The position numbers and the translations under genes are program-made. From assembly GCA_933228895.1 (NCBI GenBank), contig OW121848.1:82231470-82295469 (forward strand): a DNA stretch of 64,000 bases, in the 5' to 3' direction. The DNA comes from Platycnemis pennipes. Its lineage: Eukaryota > Arthropoda > Insecta > Odonata > Platycnemididae. Under the pieces are notes generated by a model, which worked only from the letters and a program-made list of their open reading frames with translations, searched no databases and had not been told where the DNA came from. Below, piece by piece: positions 23,326 through 35,745 of this stretch (position 1 is the stretch's first letter; each line of letters starts with the position of its first letter).

Positions 23326-24119
23326 GCAGTTATCACTCTTAAAAACGTAATCATCATATGTACGTCCGAATGCTCTCATTATTTTCAGCGCTGAATTGAA
23401 AAGTAAGATAATTTTTAGAAATGTAAAATTTCAGAAAAGTTCGAGTTGCAACTAATTGCTTCTAAAATTTGACTCCTCCACTTAGTCTCTATGTATCTTT
23501 AACTTTCGTGTGTGAAGTAATATTTCATATATATATGTGTATTAAATTGACGTTTTTTGTGATTTCACTTCATTGAGATTGCAATTATTTAACTGTAACA
23601 ACTTTTAATTCATTTTACCAAACTTTACCAAAAGGTGCATCGTGTTTTTGTTCTATTGTCAGTGGAGCATATATGTCTTTATGTTAACTGTTTTTTTAAT
23701 TGCAATCAAGTGCTCGTTTACGAATGTGTAATAAAGTAAGAGCCGGTACTTAGGGTACATTTAAGAAACGTAATCCAAGTTTTCACATCCGTAAATCATC
23801 AGTGACACGAAATATTTACCAGAATTTGCATAATTCAATGGTAGTTATAAATGGTATTTACTTTTCATCGGTATTAAATTGACGAATCCAACTGTTTTCT
23901 CCGCAAATGTGTAGCCCCATTATCTTGTGAATTACGTCATTAACTTACATCCTGCTTCAAAGATTCAAGGAAAAAGGTGGTTTTAGAGACCGAATATGAA
24001 GATCATGCCTGTCCGGCGAATTAACTTCACGACGACCTGCGATATTATTGTGCATACTAGCACTTCTGACTCCCCTCTCAACTTAGTTCTCTCGCGCTAA
24101 TAAATTCACACGCACTCGC
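23326..24119. other. AT-rich DNA, nothing recognised
   Basis: No gene or repeat was recognised; a short AT repeat lies at about 23528-23540. Confidence 0.5.
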
Positions 24120-24780
24120 TACACTGCGTTCGCTCATGAGAGCCGCCATGGCAGCACGGATACCGCCCCCGTCTCTCTTTCTCTCTCTCTTCATCTCCTT
24201 ACCTCTCAAGTTTCTACCCTCTCTTTCGTTCTCCTCTCTCTCTCTCGTGCTTCTCGCCTGGGTTCGTCGACCCCTGCCTACGGTGGGTTAACGGTTCTGC
24301 GTCCCAGAGTCCTTCCAATCGGCCTTGTCTCCCAACCTCGCCGTCGATGGCGCTGCCAGCGGCAGCGGGGCCGCGGAGCGCTGTCCAAAAGAAAACCTGC
24401 CGGAAGGGGGAAGGGGAGATTGAGATGGAGGGGCGGATGGTGGTTCCTTCGGCAGCGGCGGATGCAAGGAATGGTGCCGGAGAGTAGGAATGGAAATGCG
24501 GGGCTGGAGGTGATGTCGTGGCCAAAACATAAAGAAGCTCCCGTTCCCTCTCCTCTGAGCACAAGGATTCTATTTATTTTTATTCCCTGCGTCCATATCC
24601 AGCCGGGGCAAGGTAGCACGTCCACTCGGCCGTGTTGGGGAAACTGTGCCAAATGCTTGGCGACGCTGGTGGCGTCCCCGCGTGATGAAAGGCCTCTCAG
24701 TGCTGCACGCGTGTTCTTGCCAGTGTTTATACCGAGCCTCTTCTTTATTGCTCAGCTCACAGTGTTCGTCTCCCTGCCTT
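24120..24780. promoter_or_regulatory. GC/CpG-rich island with CT repeats
   Basis: CT microsatellite-like runs (24171-24245) lead into a CpG-rich block open on both strands. No coherent protein was recognised. It may be a promoter-type region. Confidence 0.35.
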
Positions 24781-27639
24781 AAACTTGATCAATCGAATAT
24801 CATATTTGATGCTGCCGCTTTAAATGAAGCTTTTGACTTTTACCCAGTTAATGTTAATATTCATTTTACTTTTAACACAAACTTTATACATTTTACAAGG
24901 TTTATTAAGCACACGAACTGAGAATATTGACTAATCCATGAAACCGGTTGTGTTTTTAAAATGAATCTTGTGAACTTAACAAAGTTTGTTTATTGTTAAA
25001 AAATGAGTTTTTGTCATGTAGAGCATGAAACCTTCGAATTTAATACTCATTATTTTGTGAATCCAAAAAACTATATATCCGCTTCACTGCATGAGCGAGC
25101 CGGAAATGAAATTCACCGTGGCGTTGCAAGCTACTTAAAATTATTAATGACTCGTAATATTGCTAGTGCCTTTGAAAATTATGCCACAACATTTGAACGA
25201 GTGGTGGAGCTACTGGAACGCGTGGCGTTTATGCAATGAAACTAAACCTTCAGGCCCCCTATTCCCTGAGGGGTCCCTCTGAAGCAAAATTATTACTTAA
25301 CCACTGTTGTGGCTGTAGAGGAGACCGTGTATCAGTGAAACCTTCAAACCACAATTTGAAGATCAGCCACTGCTTTGAGCTAATATTTCAGTCGGGTATT
25401 ACAAAACGGTGATGCAGGAATAAATTGTTAAATTGTAAAACGTACCATTACTATTTTTGAAGCAAGGTTGATGAGTACAAGTTATTTCGAAGCTTTTAAT
25501 AATAACAAAATATCATTAACTTTTTCATTTTATCTCTAAACTATCAAAAGCAGATGATACCGACCACTGTGTGGCAAAATAGACAGGTTTTTACCATTTT
25601 ATAAATAGTGAGTGAGAAAGCCTATTATATCAACCTTAAATTTCGATTACACATGATAAGGAAAAATCACCACTGGAATTATTTTTAAATGCCAATATTT
25701 CCACAACAACTTTATCGATTTATTCAATAACGTATTAAATCATCCGTATATATTTTTTATGTTAAATATTTTTATACATAAAATTGCTTTGAAGTATGGG
25801 ATATGGAATCCTTGTAAGCAAAAATATTGAAAATCACAGGGATTAAAATTAACAAAGACCTCTTGAATTTTCTCACGCATTAGTGTTAAACTTTACCTGG
25901 TAGGTTAATATGGACATTTTAGAGGGAAAGAAAATTTTCTTTGGGAAAAATCTCCTTATTACCTACGGTAGTAAAACGTAGAATTGCTAAGCATGAGCCA
26001 AAGCTATAACTCGTAGGATTTCTTCGCGTACTCAACCATATTAATCGCTATATTTGAATACGTGACCGCCAATTTTTTGTTGATACTTTATGGATGTAGC
26101 CGATACTTTGTGGAAGTCCATTGAAGATGTTGGTAAAATACTGAAGCTTTCCACTTTTTAAATGTAATTCTAAAAAAAGTAGAAACTAGTCTTCGCCTAC
26201 TTCTCGTTTTGCTGAAAGAATGGAATAGTTGTGCATAATAGTAGTTCAACACATTCTCACCTGCATTAGTGCATATTTATTTCAATCAATCATTATAGAT
26301 TTTTTTCGTTAGCTATTTTGATTTTTATAAGAATCCCTTTGTTTGGGCTATAAAAATGTCCTTAACATATTTTACTTCGGAAAATCCATAGAATGTTAGG
26401 GATTAAGATAATTTTGGTATTTAAAACGATATTGCTCATATTTTTAAATGAAGGAATTACATATATTATGTTACCTAAACGGGCTAGTTGCTGAATCGGC
26501 TGCACGCAGTTCATTTGCCTAACACCAATCACCAATGTCATTAATCAATACTGTGCGGATCTGTGTAATTTCTTCCGTAAATTATTTATTCATTTCGTCA
26601 TTAATTTTTTTATTAGCCAAAAGGATGACTCGCTACAAGGCTATTGAGCAAAGCCCGTTATGGACATATAGATTCAATAGAGTGGAAATGTTGATCCATT
26701 AACATAACTAAAATTTGTATTAGAGCCAGCATCTTGAATACTACATATTGTCGTGTGTATTTTTCCGTAAATTAGTGATCATGAAAGGATTAAGCTTTGA
26801 AATTTTCCGCACATGGAATGGAACATTTTAAAGTCTTATTATTTCAAAGATCACTAACTTTTCTCCGTATTTCAATATCATAACTATCAACGGTGTAGGA
26901 GTAATAATCTTTCGAAAAATCCTGGACGAATATGAAAATCCTTCCATTTTCTGACTAAGCGAAGCCATTAAAAATATTAATCTGGTGTAATTTGTGTATT
27001 TTTTGCGGTAAAGAACTGATCCCAAGGCTTTTACTTATTCCGCAATAAATGATTGTCTATTGCATCCATTTTCATTACATGTCAAACTCTCTTCGCTTAT
27101 TGCGTTTTTCGCATTTTGCCTGTGCGATTTCTTTCTATTTTTGCGATAGTCATCCCTTTAAGTATTTAAAATTACAAATTTTCCTATTTCAACCTTCATT
27201 CCTACGATGAATCATTTCCACAGTGTTAAGCCCGAAACTGTGAACTATATTTAAAATTAGACTAAAACAACTTATCTGCCTAATATTTGCTAACATAGCT
27301 TAGTGTGCACCGCCACTTTGGAGAAATCATCTTTAGATGTACGGAGCTTATAGGCTGTAACCTTCGTTTTTACACTCCGGTCTGTCTCCAATTATTTCAT
27401 GATACTGCTTTATTTCTCCTCTATCTTAGAGATGACCAATGTTTCTGAAATCCGTTCGAATTATTTAGGAGCATCTGAAGGACCTTAGGTTTTCACGGTG
27501 TATTGTGTGGATGAAGTTATCTCGGATTTAGCACCGGGTGAGGTTTTTTACAGGGCCATGAGTTTGCAATATTTTCCAAACCCGAGAGGACTTCATCTAC
27601 CAGCATTTGGTCTCCCAATCCGATAAGTATCTTTGATAA
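24781..27639. other. long AT-rich stretch, no gene recognised
   Basis: Strongly AT-rich. A 79-codon plus-strand frame (25003-25239) reads like protein in its second half (GVASYLKLLMTRNIASAFEN) but has no splice or promoter support. A minus-strand donor-like CAG|GTGAGA lies near 26267. No repeat family was recognised. Confidence 0.4.
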
Positions 27640-28240
27640 CTGGCCGTTCGAAAAACCCGCTATTCTCGGCAGTGTGTCCGCTGAGGTTGCCGCTTGTCCT
27701 GCTACCTATGCGGTGGAGGGCTCAACTACGTGCTCATGCGGCCCTCCCCTTCCTCTCGAAGCCAATCTCCCTCCTGGTGCGCGCGCGTGTCCCCCTCATG
27801 CAGCGGAGACTGTTTTGTAATGGCCCGTGTGTGAATGTATGTGAGAGGTGGCGTCTGTGTATGTGTGGGGCCACATTGGAACTTAATGTGTGTGTGTGCG
27901 AGCCCGCGTGTGTGTTCGCTCTGGCGCTTCCTCCTTCCCTCTCTCTCTCTCTCCCTCCCTCTCTCGCCGTATCGCCCACCCGCTCCCTCTATCCCTGACG
28001 GTTCTCCCCAGGGGTGAACGAACTCCGCCGGCCGTTCCCGTGACGTCAGCGTGACGTGTCCTTGCAAGGCCAGGAGGGAGAGTGCGCCACCGATCTGAAC
28101 ACGGTGGAACTCCCAACCATCTGGTGTCGGGAACGCCGCTTGTATTTTTCCCTCCAATTCCGCCGTCCCTTCAGCCAATCGGGTGGAGCCTCTAGCTCCA
28201 TCCTTTCGCTCCTCGACTTTCAAACGTAGAACTATTATGT
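27640..28240. promoter_or_regulatory. CpG-rich island with GT and CT microsatellites
   Basis: GC-rich and open on both strands, with GT-rich repeats (about 27830-27915) and a CT-rich repeat (about 27937-27966). A TGACGTCA site lies at about 28041-28048, a consensus CREB/ATF-type sequence. The long open frames reflect repeats and composition. Confidence 0.4.
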
Positions 28241-28617
28241 TCATCTGTCCTTCACCATTCCGTGAGGTGTCTCATGTTAAATATATTAATCACAATTTCC
28301 CTTCGTCACTAAAGGGACTCTGATCCATGCATTGCTTTCTGTATCATGGAAAGTTAACGAAACGCATAATGGTTGCCAATCGATTAGAATGTTCATAATT
28401 TGTGATCAGAATGTTAGAACCATAGAACTCCGAACGCGACTCAGCGTTATAATTCTTTCATAGGGTAGGTACTGTTTAACTACCACACGTATAGTTGGTG
28501 CAGGTGGAGTAACTACTAAAGGCAAGCGTAATTTGAATTCAACCACAGAGTAAGTGTATTATATTGATATTATACTTTGAGAAGAGAGTTAGACTTTGTT
28601 AAAGTATTAGATTTTGA
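28241..28617. other. unassigned DNA
   Basis: Nothing recognised. Confidence 0.5.
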
Positions 28618-29880
28618 GAAGAACATCATCATCCCTATTGCCAAAAGAAGAGGGCTGAGAACGTGAACATTTTAGGACCACAAGCCTGACGACAATGCCT
28701 CGAAGATATTGACGAGAACCATCTATAGCAAAATAGAGCGAAAAGCTGAGGAGTTCCTGGATGAGGACCAATTCCGGTCCAGAAGAAACAAGGGCACAAG
28801 AGAAGCGACTTTGGCCCACAGGCTACTTATACGGCAGAAAATAGAGAAGAATCTACCGACGTTTGTTGCATTTGTACATTTGGAGAAGGCATTTGACAAC
28901 CTGGATTGGAACATGATGATTAAGTTTCTGAAAGAAATTGGAGTATCATATAATGACCAAAGAGTTATCCACAGCTTGTATAAAAACCAGGTGGCCATAA
29001 TCAAATGAGGACCCAGCAGTACAGAAGCAAGCATAAAGAAAGAAGTGAGACAAGGCTGTGCACTGTCTCCCGTATTATTCAATGTCTACATCGAGAAAGC
29101 CATCCAATAAGTCAAAGAAAAGTCTCCGGGAGTGAATATCCACGGGGAGAAAATCAGCATGTTGCGATTTGCCGATGACATAGCAGTCATGGCAGAAACA
29201 GAAGGAGATTTAAAGAAGACACTAGGAAATATGGAAAGAACAATGACCAGATATCATCTGAAGATCATTAAAAAGAAAAAAAATATATTGGTAGTAGGAA
29301 AAAGGAATCCAAAACCAATGTTAAACTAGGAAAACAAAATTTGAGGAGCTGGAAGAGTTCTGCTACCTGGAAAGCCGAGTAACCAGCGAAGGACAAAGTA
29401 AAAAAGAAATTGCCAGTAGAATTGCCCAAGCGAAAAGGGCATTTTACCAGAAGAAGATTCTGCTTACAGCTAAAATACAAGCGTGGAAGGGAGGAAACAT
29501 TTCATTAGAACATACTTCTGGAGCATTGTACTTACTATACGGCAGCGAAGCATGGACAATAACAGCAGCAGAGAATTCCAGGCTGGAATCATTTGAAATG
29601 TTGTTTCTACCGCAGTTTGATGAAGATGAAATGGATCGATCGTGTGACAAACGAAGAAGTCTTAAGAAGAGTGGGAGAAAAGAGATGTCTACTGAAAACC
29701 TTAAAAAGAAGACGGGACAACTTCATAGGCCACATCTTAAGACACGATGGCCTGATTAAGTCAATCATCGAGGGAAAAGTGAACGGGAAGAATGGAAAAG
29801 GTAGGCCTCGTATGAGGTATATGGAGCAAGTTGTCCCAATCCCAAACCAATCCCAGGATTGCTGACCCATGATGATGTTA
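28618..29880 (+). mobile_element. RTE-like non-LTR retrotransposon, dead copy
   Basis: The most complete RTE-like copy in the window. It runs from part of the reverse transcriptase finger (before TRTIYSKIERKAEEFLDED) through the palm to the C-terminal DNA-binding-like end and the 3' terminus. The last block reads RRRDNFIGHILRHDGLIKS, then GKNGKGRPRMRYMEQVV. The 3' stem-loop CAATCCCAGGATTG (29848-29861) and a short ATGATGATG tail follow. The endonuclease and first RT blocks are absent, as expected from 5' truncation. Frameshifts and at least two in-frame stops kill it. Confidence 0.9.
28709..29327 (+). pseudogene. RTE-like reverse transcriptase palm, inactivated
   Basis: Reads TRTIYSKIERKAEEFLDED, then TREATLAHRLLIRQK, motif A as FVHLEKAFDNLDW, motif B region RQGCALSPVLFNVYIEKAI, and motif C as RFADDIAV (DD at 29174-29179). 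Two in-frame stops occur, a TGA near 29006 and a TAA near 29108. In motif A the catalytic aspartate expected before LEKAFD is histidine (codon CAT at 28877-28879). An active protein would copy its RNA into DNA at a nicked target. Confidence 0.85.
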
Positions 29881-30756
29881 TAGTTACTCTATGATTCAAC
29901 GCATCGTCTTATTATGCATTTTGTCATATTTCTTTTACTTTTTTTCGTTTGGTTTGGTTGAAATTTCGAACACTGTAGCGAAGCAGGGTTATCACTCAGC
30001 TTCAAGCTGATATAAAAGTGAACTTGGGCGCCACTCATGTTGAAAAAAATGTTCCAGGCATGGAAAATAATGAAATTTATTGATTTATAATATTATATTT
30101 CTATATCCATTCCCAATTGAATGCTGTAGTTTTTAGGACAACAAATAATGGAGCTAAAAACAACCCAACCAATTTACGGTACTAATCAATAGCAAGATTC
30201 CCACAGTGAAGAACTTAGGAAAATAGAAATAATGATACAGACTACCGAAACACTGCACATGAGAGAACGGCACCTTATAGAGCACTTCAATGACCTGGAG
30301 TGAGATGGTGAAACTATATTTCTGCCAATTTTTTAATGGTAATAACACTGATATTATTTGAAATGATGTTGAGAGTACATACTATTATGGCTACCATTTC
30401 CTTTAGGGGTGAATTTTCCTATCAAATTCTATATGCAAATATGTCTGTTGATGCCTAACTCAATGAAGAGACGAAATTCTTGAAAATACCATGGTTGTGA
30501 TGTCAAAGCATCGAGAAATCCAGCAATGTTCGTGAGAGAATCAGAACTTATGAAGGTGGAGCCGCAGTACGTAATTTCCCTTGAGGTTCGACTTAGTCAA
30601 ATAGTACAGGCGTCCTCATAGGGCATCCATTAATTGTATTGCGCAAAAGGAGCCCTTCCATTACGTTACGAGAAAGATTAATTTTAAATTCTTTCTTTTC
30701 AAAAAATAATGATGATAGACTTAATGATTGGTGAATAAGTACCTACTAGTATTGTC
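29881..30756. other. AT-rich DNA, nothing recognised
   Basis: No gene or repeat recognised between two RTE copies. Confidence 0.5.
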
Positions 30757-31358
30757 ATCATCATCATCATCATCAGTCAACAATCCTATTATTGATTTGA
30801 TACAGCACTTCGCTCCATTCCCCTATCGACTAATCTCTTCATATTTACAATATTCTTCCCTCTCATATTTTTAATGACTTGCTCCATAAATCTCATACTA
30901 GGCCTTCCTTTTCCGTCATTCACTTCTTTCAAATTTTTCACTTTTAACCAGGTAATAGTCTTCATCAGGCCATCATGTCTCAAGTGTGTCAATATGTTGC
31001 CGATTAAAATGTCCCGTCCTATTTTTGAGATTTTCGGAAGACTTCTCTTTTCTCTCACTCTTCTTAGGACTTATTCATTTGTCACTCGGTCGATCCGTTT
31101 TTTCGACATCATAGTCCCACATTTTAAATGTTTGAAAGCTTTACTTCTCTGCTACTGTGATCGTTCATGCCTCGCTGCCATAAAGAATCTTGCTCCAGAT
31201 GTATGACCTAATAAAGTGTAACCTTACATTAATCCTTGAATTTCCAGCTCAAAAATTAGTAGATCTTGCTTTGATAAAATGCCCTTTTCGCCTGGGATGT
31301 TCTACTGACTATTTATTTCTCTCTTCGTCCACCGCTGGTTACTCGGCTTCCTAGATGA
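30757..31358 (-). mobile_element. RTE-like LINE, C-terminal fragment with tail
   Basis: The plus strand begins with a CATCAT microsatellite (30757-30776), the reverse of the family's GATGAT tail. The stem-loop (30781-30794) follows. The minus strand then reads VNMKRLVDRG, GKGRPSMRFMEQVIKN, RHDGLMKTI and MREKRSLPKISKIGRD. Further upstream in the element are YCYSS-like and CYLGS-like decayed blocks. An extra stretch splits the usual IIEGK region. The copy ends abruptly at about 31358, directly against the 5' end of an L2-like copy. Confidence 0.85.
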
Positions 31359-32195
31359 CAATACTCGCTTAGCAAGGATTTAGATGCAATTCAAAAGTGG
31401 TGCGACAAATGGCAGCTAGAACTTAACCATAAAAAGTGTGTAGCTATTAATTATTGGAGGAGGAATAATTTGATAGAGCGATCCCATAATATTAGTAACA
31501 CTAAGATCGAAAGCGTTGAAACCATAAGGTTTTTAGGTGTAACAATCACTAAAGATTTAGCGTGGGGAAGACATCCGGGAAAAATGCGGCCGAGCGAAGA
31601 GAAAGCTAGGAAAATTATACTTGGGAAATGTGATGAGAAGACAAAAGAGCGATGTTACTTTTCACTAGTTAGGCCCCACCGTGAGTATGCAGTCAGTGTT
31701 TGGGATCCGAAGGAATTAGGTTTGATCAGAGAACTAGACAGTGTGCAGCGTAGAGCAGCTAGGTTCGTTAAAAGGAGTTACAATAGGTTTAGTAGTGTAT
31801 CAGAATTAATACAACAATTATGGTGGGAATCATTATCAGAGCGTAGGTTAAGGTACAGATTAAATCTATTAGAGAAATTTCAATCGTATAGCTTTACTGA
31901 AGATGTTAGGCACATATTAAAAGCACCAGCGTATTATGCTAGATTCGACCAGATAAATAAGATTAGAGAGATAGATTGTCGTACTGATAGATTCAAAATG
32001 GCAATTCTCTCCTGTACTATAAGAGAACAGAATAGGCAGAATAGCAAAGGGGTAGGTTGGGGAAATATTTTAGAGTAGTCTGTAGTGCATGATGCATGTA
32101 TTAATCCCTTAAATACTATAGATACTAATTATCTAGTTGCATGTACCCTATAGCTGCCTGTTTGCGGCTTACAGGGATTCGAGTAGATGTAGATG
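31359..32195 (+). mobile_element. L2-like LINE, 5'-truncated copy with tail
   Basis: The plus strand encodes the C-terminal third of an L2-like reverse transcriptase. It starts LDAIQKWCDKWQLELNHKKC (about 31380), followed by LGVTITKDLAWG, LVRPHREYAVSVWDPKELG, VQRRAARFVKRSYN and LWWESLSERRLRYRLNLLEK. It ends in ILE and TAG near 32076. A long segment from 31470 is uninterrupted (202 codons), so this is one of the younger copies. The 3' end has a GTAGATGTAGATGTA tail (to about 32195). Confidence 0.88.
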
Positions 32196-32629
32196 TATGC
32201 CGTTTACACTTGGCAACGTTGCATTTCTAGGAGCCTCATACGCGGTGGTTTCAAACAGCTAATGTAAGAGCTTTGATAGAGGTATATCTTGATGGAATAA
32301 TGCTCTTCAAACCGTTTAAATATAAGTTTTAACATGTTAAATCAGTTTAACACATTTGAACTGTTGAGTGATTGCATTACATTGGTTATTGGCTGGAATA
32401 TGCCCTATTTGTTACTTTTAGTATGTTATAAATCGAGACATTATGCCATTCTAACAACTTAATCTGTGAATCAAATTATTAAAAATAGTACCGTAATTTT
32501 TCGATCTTATTTAAAGTTTTTTACGTCATTATCAACTAAGTATTGACTAGTAACGATTGCGATCTCCGTGAACTCTAGGTCGCGTAAATGTTGACGGTTT
32601 GAGTCTTCGATAACGTTTGTAACATTGAA
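32196..32629. other. unassigned AT-rich DNA
   Basis: Nothing recognised. Confidence 0.45.
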
Positions 32630-32703
32630 TCTACATCTACGTAATATCCTGCGAGCCACCACGGGGTCTGGCAGGGGTTGAAGATCACCAAACATGCACT
32701 ATA
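32630..32703 (-). mobile_element. L2-like 3' end, outer half split by a nested LINE
   Basis: The plus strand reads CTACATCTACGTAATATCC, then GCGAGCCACC and GGTCTGGCAGGGGTTG, the reverse of the L2-like 3' end also present at 36426-36500. It breaks off at ATGCACTATA, where the CR1/jockey-like LINE begins. The continuation is found at 34673 onward. Confidence 0.75.
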
Positions 32704-34672
32704 ATAATGATAATAATAATTTTTATTCCACCTCTAAGAAAAAATTAAACATACAAATACAAATAATACAAAAAACTTCAATTTAGAGGGGAATATAGGT
32801 ACCCCAGAGGATTACCTGTGTTGGGGTTACCATCATCAACAATTGCAAGCAGCGGCTGGTGGTAATCTATACAAGTATTAAACCTAGTGGCTAATAAACA
32901 CTTTGTATATTCAAAAATTCTGTTCAAATCAATGAAATATAAACATGAAAATTGATCTGATTTTGATTGAATCAAAAAAAAATGAAATGTACAGAACAGT
33001 AATGAAAAATATGACAGTACAAACAGAATAAAAATTAAACAATTTAACAATCTATATACAAAAAAGTACATATTTTAAACCACCGAGATCACACAACAAC
33101 TTTTAATAGTTTTTCCACTTCATCACTCTCCCTGGATAACAACCATTTTTTTAGTTTGCCCAGAAATATAGCCGTGGACTTTTGTTTCCACAGTTCTACC
33201 GGAAGGGAGCAGAACAACTTTGGTGCAAGATATACATATGTTTGTTTGAATGCTTCATTACTGGGTTTAGGTATTAGAGTACCTAAACCTAACATCGAAA
33301 TATCTTTTTTTGACCTCAATTTACCAGAGTATTCGGTTGGCTTTGTTCTGTTTCCACCACGAATATAAAATATCTTGAGCACCTTAAAAACAAAAAGATA
33401 CCTTAGGGGTAGCACATCAAACGTTTGGAATAAAGGTAACGAGTGCTGAGTGTTTGGCTGTTTGAATATCACTTTGAGGCTTAATATTGGTAATATAGGC
33501 TACTCCCCAACAAGAAATCCCATATTGCAACCTTGACTCAACCAGAGCGCAATATACCGAACGAACAACTGTTAATGGACATAAATATCGTAAGATAAAG
33601 AATTTTCTTAAGATAGACAACATTTCAGATTTTAGTTTGTTGACATGTAATCTCCAGGTGATATTTTCATCTATTATTATACCAAGATATTTAATAAAAC
33701 TAGCTTGCTCAATTTGAAAACATATAGAGCAGTTTCTTTCATTTTTACACATGAGACATCTATAGTATACACACTGTTGTTCAAAATGTTTCCTTTTTTA
33801 AATTAAATACAACATATTTTGTTTTTTCACTTAATACTAATTTATTCATGCTGAACCAAAATTTTATTCTATCATGATCACTTTTTACTTCTGAGTAAAG
33901 ATCACACATATTACTCGATGTATAAACTAACGCTGTATCGTCCGCAAAGGATGTTAATTTACCATGAAATATACCAGAATTAAAATTATTTACATATATG
34001 AAAAACAGTATAGGCCCAAGGACCGAGCCCTGAGGGACTCCACAAAAAAGAGACGTATTTTGGCTACAACAATTGTGAATTTTCACGTACTGCGTTCTTC
34101 CAGTTATATAACTTCGGAACCAATTATTTGCGACTCCTCTTATTCCAGCTTGCATCAATCTTTTTAATAATATGCTATGATCTACACAGTCAAAAGCTTT
34201 TGTTATGTCTACAAATAAACCTGCTACTTGCTTATTAGTATTGAGTCCATCGAAGATATCAGAAGAGAACTGCAAGATTCCATCTTCAGTGCTTTTACCT
34301 TTTAAAAATCCAAATTGTCGAGCGCAATAGAACTTATTAGTTGTTAGGAAATTAAAAAGTCGAATTTTAATAATTTTCTCTAAGACTTTAGAGAAAACTG
34401 GTGAGAGCGATATTGGTCTATAATTGCAAATCTTTGTTCTATCACCTTTTTTGAAAATTGACACTACGTATTACAGCAGTTTTTAACTGTTTAGGAAATT
34501 CACCCGTTATCATGCTTAAATTTGCTATGTATGTAAAAACCGGAGCAATAAATTCGTTTACCGCTTTAATTGTATTGACACTTATTTTGTCATAACCCAT
34601 TGAAATTTTGGGCTTCATTTCTTTTATAATACTGCTAACCTCATTAAAATCTGTTGAAAACAAATACAGCGA
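32704..34672 (-). mobile_element. CR1/jockey-like LINE nested in an L2-like end
   Basis: The minus strand carries an RT-bearing element 5'-truncated within the RT finger. The 3' tail is a TAATAA-type repeat (about 32704-32722). The coding part is broken by frameshifts into four blocks: 34678-34442, 34464-33781, 33752-33417 and 33472-33089. The flanks are ATGCACTATA (32694-32703) and ATGCATTATA (34673-34682), a 9-of-10 target-site duplication. The host site is an L2-like 3' end. The clade within the CR1/jockey group cannot be fixed by eye. Confidence 0.85.
33092..34672 (-). pseudogene. CR1/jockey-like reverse transcriptase, frameshifted
   Basis: Blocks in order on the minus strand: GYDKISVNTIK, then FKKGDRTKICNYRPISLSPV, FSKVLEKIIKIRLFNFL, RQFGFLKGKSTEDGILQFS, motif A VDITKAFDCVDHSILLKRL, motif B GVPQGSVLGPILFFIYVNN, motif C FADDTALVY, then FIKYLGIIIDENITWRLHV, CALVESRLQYGISCWG and a C-terminal block ending at a stop near 33089. 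The catalytic FADD is intact; loss of function comes from the frameshifts near 34450, 33770 and 33450 and from the missing 5' part. Confidence 0.88.
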
Positions 34673-34724
34673 ATGCATTATATCACAACTTGGGAACCAT
34701 TACTCATAGTCTTTGAGTACGAAA
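34673..34724 (-). mobile_element. continuation of the split L2-like 3' end
   Basis: ATGCATTATATCACA here matches the continuation expected from the related copy at about 36496-36511 (ATGCACTACATATCA). Alignment fades after about 20 nt, and the next L2-like copy follows. Confidence 0.5.
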
Positions 34725-35590
34725 AGACTATTGACATCCAACTAGGATATTTAATGGAGACATGCTACATAATAGGGTCACATGCAGCTAGATGGTTAGT
34801 GTCTACATAATAAGGAGATTAATGGTTGTTATTGCATGCATCATGCACTACGGACTACTCTCACTATATTTCACCTACCCCTTTGCTACGCTGCCTATTG
34901 TTCTCTCTTATGGTACGCGGGAAAAATGACATTTAAAATCTATGGGTACGTCAATCTATCTCTGTAATCTTGTTAATCTGATCAAACCTAGCATAATATT
35001 CAGGGGTTCTAAATATATATCTTACATCATCTTTGAACAATCGCTTTCGAATTTACTTAAAAGTTTTAACCTAAATTTTAACCTGCGTTTTGATAGTAAT
35101 TCACATCGTAGTTCTTCTATTAAACTCGTATCATTTATGCAATTATCATAACGGCCTTTAACAAATCTAGCGGATCTCCTTTTCACACGCTCTAATTCTT
35201 TCATCATACCTTCCTCGTACGGATCCCATATACTAGCGGCATATTCTACATGAGGCCTGACAAGTGTAAAAATACTTCTTTCTCGTACTCTCTCATCGCA
35301 TTTGCCTAGATCCCTTTTTACGAATCCTAATCTACGGTTTGCTACGCTAGTTATTTCCCTGGTGTGTTTCCCTCATGACATGTCTTCAGTGATGGTAACG
35401 CCTAAGTATTTAATAGATTCTACGCTAGATATTATCTTTTCTTTGATGCAATAATTATTCTTGGGAAAGCTATTCCTTTTCCAAAAGTTCATTACGGCGC
35501 ATTTCTTCTAATTTAATTCTAGCTGCCAACTATCACACCAATCTTCAATCGCACCTAAATCCTTAGCTAAAGACTGACTGTCTCTGAATG
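34725..35590 (-). mobile_element. L2-like LINE, 5'-truncated copy
   Basis: On the minus strand, from about 35590, blocks similar to the 31.4 kb copy can be read: WCDSWQLELN, YLGVTITEDMS, FTLVRPHVEYAASIWDP, MMKELERVKRRSARFVKGRY, LLSKRRLKFRLKLLSKF. The untranslated 3' part shares GTAGTCCGTAGTGCATGATG with 32.08 kb, which has CTGTAGTGCATGATG. At least two stops interrupt the frame. Confidence 0.85.
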
Positions 35591-35745
35591 TGTTCGAGTT
35601 TACTGTAGCATATTTTCACGGAACGAAAGGAACAAAAATTCGAGGAAAATCACATCCGCGACGTTCAAATATAAATTTGTGCATGCGTAGAAGTATTGTT
35701 TCTACGGTGATATTCCATTCCCTACCATTAACTCTCGCGCAATTA
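35591..35745. other. short unassigned spacer
   Basis: Contains ATTTTCACGGAACGAAAGG and no recognisable LINE blocks. Confidence 0.4.

Noticed and set aside
30757..30776. CATCAT run as an independent microsatellite
   Set aside because: It is the reversed 3' tail of the adjacent RTE-like copy.
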